The position numbers were made by a program, and so were the translations under genes. A DNA stretch of 64,000 bases from NCBI RefSeq assembly GCF_009193325.2, contig NZ_CP059856.1, positions 992,001-1,056,000 on the forward strand, written 5' to 3'. The notes below the pieces were generated by a model. The model had not been told where the DNA came from. It searched no databases and worked only from the letters and a program-made list of their open reading frames with translations. The stretch comes from Bacteroides zhangwenhongii (lineage in GTDB: Bacteria; Bacteroidota; Bacteroidia; Bacteroidales; Bacteroidaceae). Positions 63,610-64,000 of this stretch are shown here, one piece after another (position 1 is the stretch's first letter; the number at the start of each line of letters is the position of its first letter).

Positions 63610-64000
63610 ATGAAGAATATTTTCAAACTAATGGCTTTATTCGCCTTCGTGCTTTGTTTCTCATCTTGTGATGATGATGAAGATACAGCTCTTCCTACAT
63701 TGCCGGTCACTGCTGCCAATCTGAACGGAGTATGGCAACTTGCCGAATGGAACGGGCAGCCTTTGGCGGAAGATACCTATTGCTACATAAAGTTTAACCG
63801 CAAGGAACTCACATTTGAGATGTACCAGAAGTTCGACAGTATGTATGCACGCTACATTACCGGTTCTTTTAAGATTAAAAACGATCCTTATTTGGGATAT
63901 GTGCTTAGCGGAGACTATGATTTCGGCAACGGAGAATGGAACCACGATTACATCGTAACAGATTTGGTGGAATCCGGCTCTATGGTCTGGACTGCAAAAG
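63610..64000 (+). CDS. Lipocalin-like lipoprotein (partial)
   Basis: The first 130 codons of a lipoprotein (lipobox FSSC, Cys about 20, then DDDEDT) with a body like lipocalin-family proteins of Bacteroides (NLNGVWQLAEWNGQPLAEDT, CYIKFNRKELTFEMYQKF). The C-terminus lies beyond the window. It follows the DUF1573 gene by 20 bases and probably belongs to the same operon. Confidence 0.72.
   Translation, partial: MKNIFKLMALFAFVLCFSSCDDDEDTALPTLPVTAANLNGVWQLAEWNGQPLAEDTYCYIKFNRKELTFEMYQKFDSMYARYITGSFKIKNDPYLGYVLSGDYDFGNGEWNHDYIVTDLVESGSMVWTAK

Overview
The window looks like chromosome of a gut Bacteroides, close to the B. thetaiotaomicron / ovatus / xylanisolvens group. The signs are two SusC/SusD loci, many lipoproteins with an acidic stretch right after the lipobox cysteine (the Bacteroides surface-export signal), an ECF sigma/FecR pair, fimbrillin-like proteins, and promoters of the Bacteroides type (TTTG, about 20 bases, TAnnTTTG) ahead of many genes. 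No rRNA, tRNA or CRISPR array was seen.

Layout. 1-5.5 kb: an alpha-2-macroglobulin-like lipoprotein that runs off the left edge, a LytTR regulator and a membrane AraC regulator. 5.8-7.3 kb: a small accessory patch with a 42-codon ORF, a YefM/YoeB toxin-antitoxin pair and a decayed helicase gene. 7.4-9.3 kb: a two-gene operon of a GGGtGRT protein and a NifU-like scaffold. 9.3-10.1 kb: a gene-free stretch with a 21-bp periodic repeat and a cluster of TTGTCAC boxes. 10.1-21.6 kb: mostly housekeeping genes (smpB, metH, a sodium:solute symporter with its 41-aa partner, an MltF-like transglycosylase, udk, a DsbD-like reductase).

21.7-34.8 kb: an ECF sigma factor, a FecR anti-sigma factor, a SusC transducer with an STN signalling domain, SusD, a surface beta-propeller lipoprotein, a periplasmic TIM-barrel enzyme, a surface metallo-beta-lactamase-fold lipoprotein, a glycerophosphodiester phosphodiesterase and a GlpT/UhpC-type organophosphate antiporter. 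Together they read as a scavenging system for glycerophosphodiesters such as deacylated phospholipid head groups, rather than a glycan locus.

34.8-38.4 kb: a mobile patch. It has a remnant of an AAA-ATPase/DUF1703 gene, an ISAs1-family insertion sequence bracketed by a 19-bp inverted repeat, and a DUF2490 gene whose last codons are duplicated as a 30-bp direct repeat on both sides of a DUF3791-DUF3990-DUF3791 cassette. That cassette looks like an ADP-ribosyltransferase-type toxin-antitoxin unit and is the best candidate here for a poorly described mobile system.

38.7-47.9 kb: a fimbrillin-like/FISUMP lipoprotein, a thioesterase, the hisGDCB operon with a classical leader peptide (five consecutive His codons) and attenuator, and glutamine-dependent NAD synthetase. 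48.5-64 kb: a second SusC/SusD operon. Its accessory proteins are surface lipoproteins with BACON and leucine-rich-repeat folds, a subtilisin-like protease, a DUF1573 protein and a partial lipocalin-like protein. With no glycoside hydrolase and with a protease, it resembles a RagAB-type peptide or protein acquisition locus.
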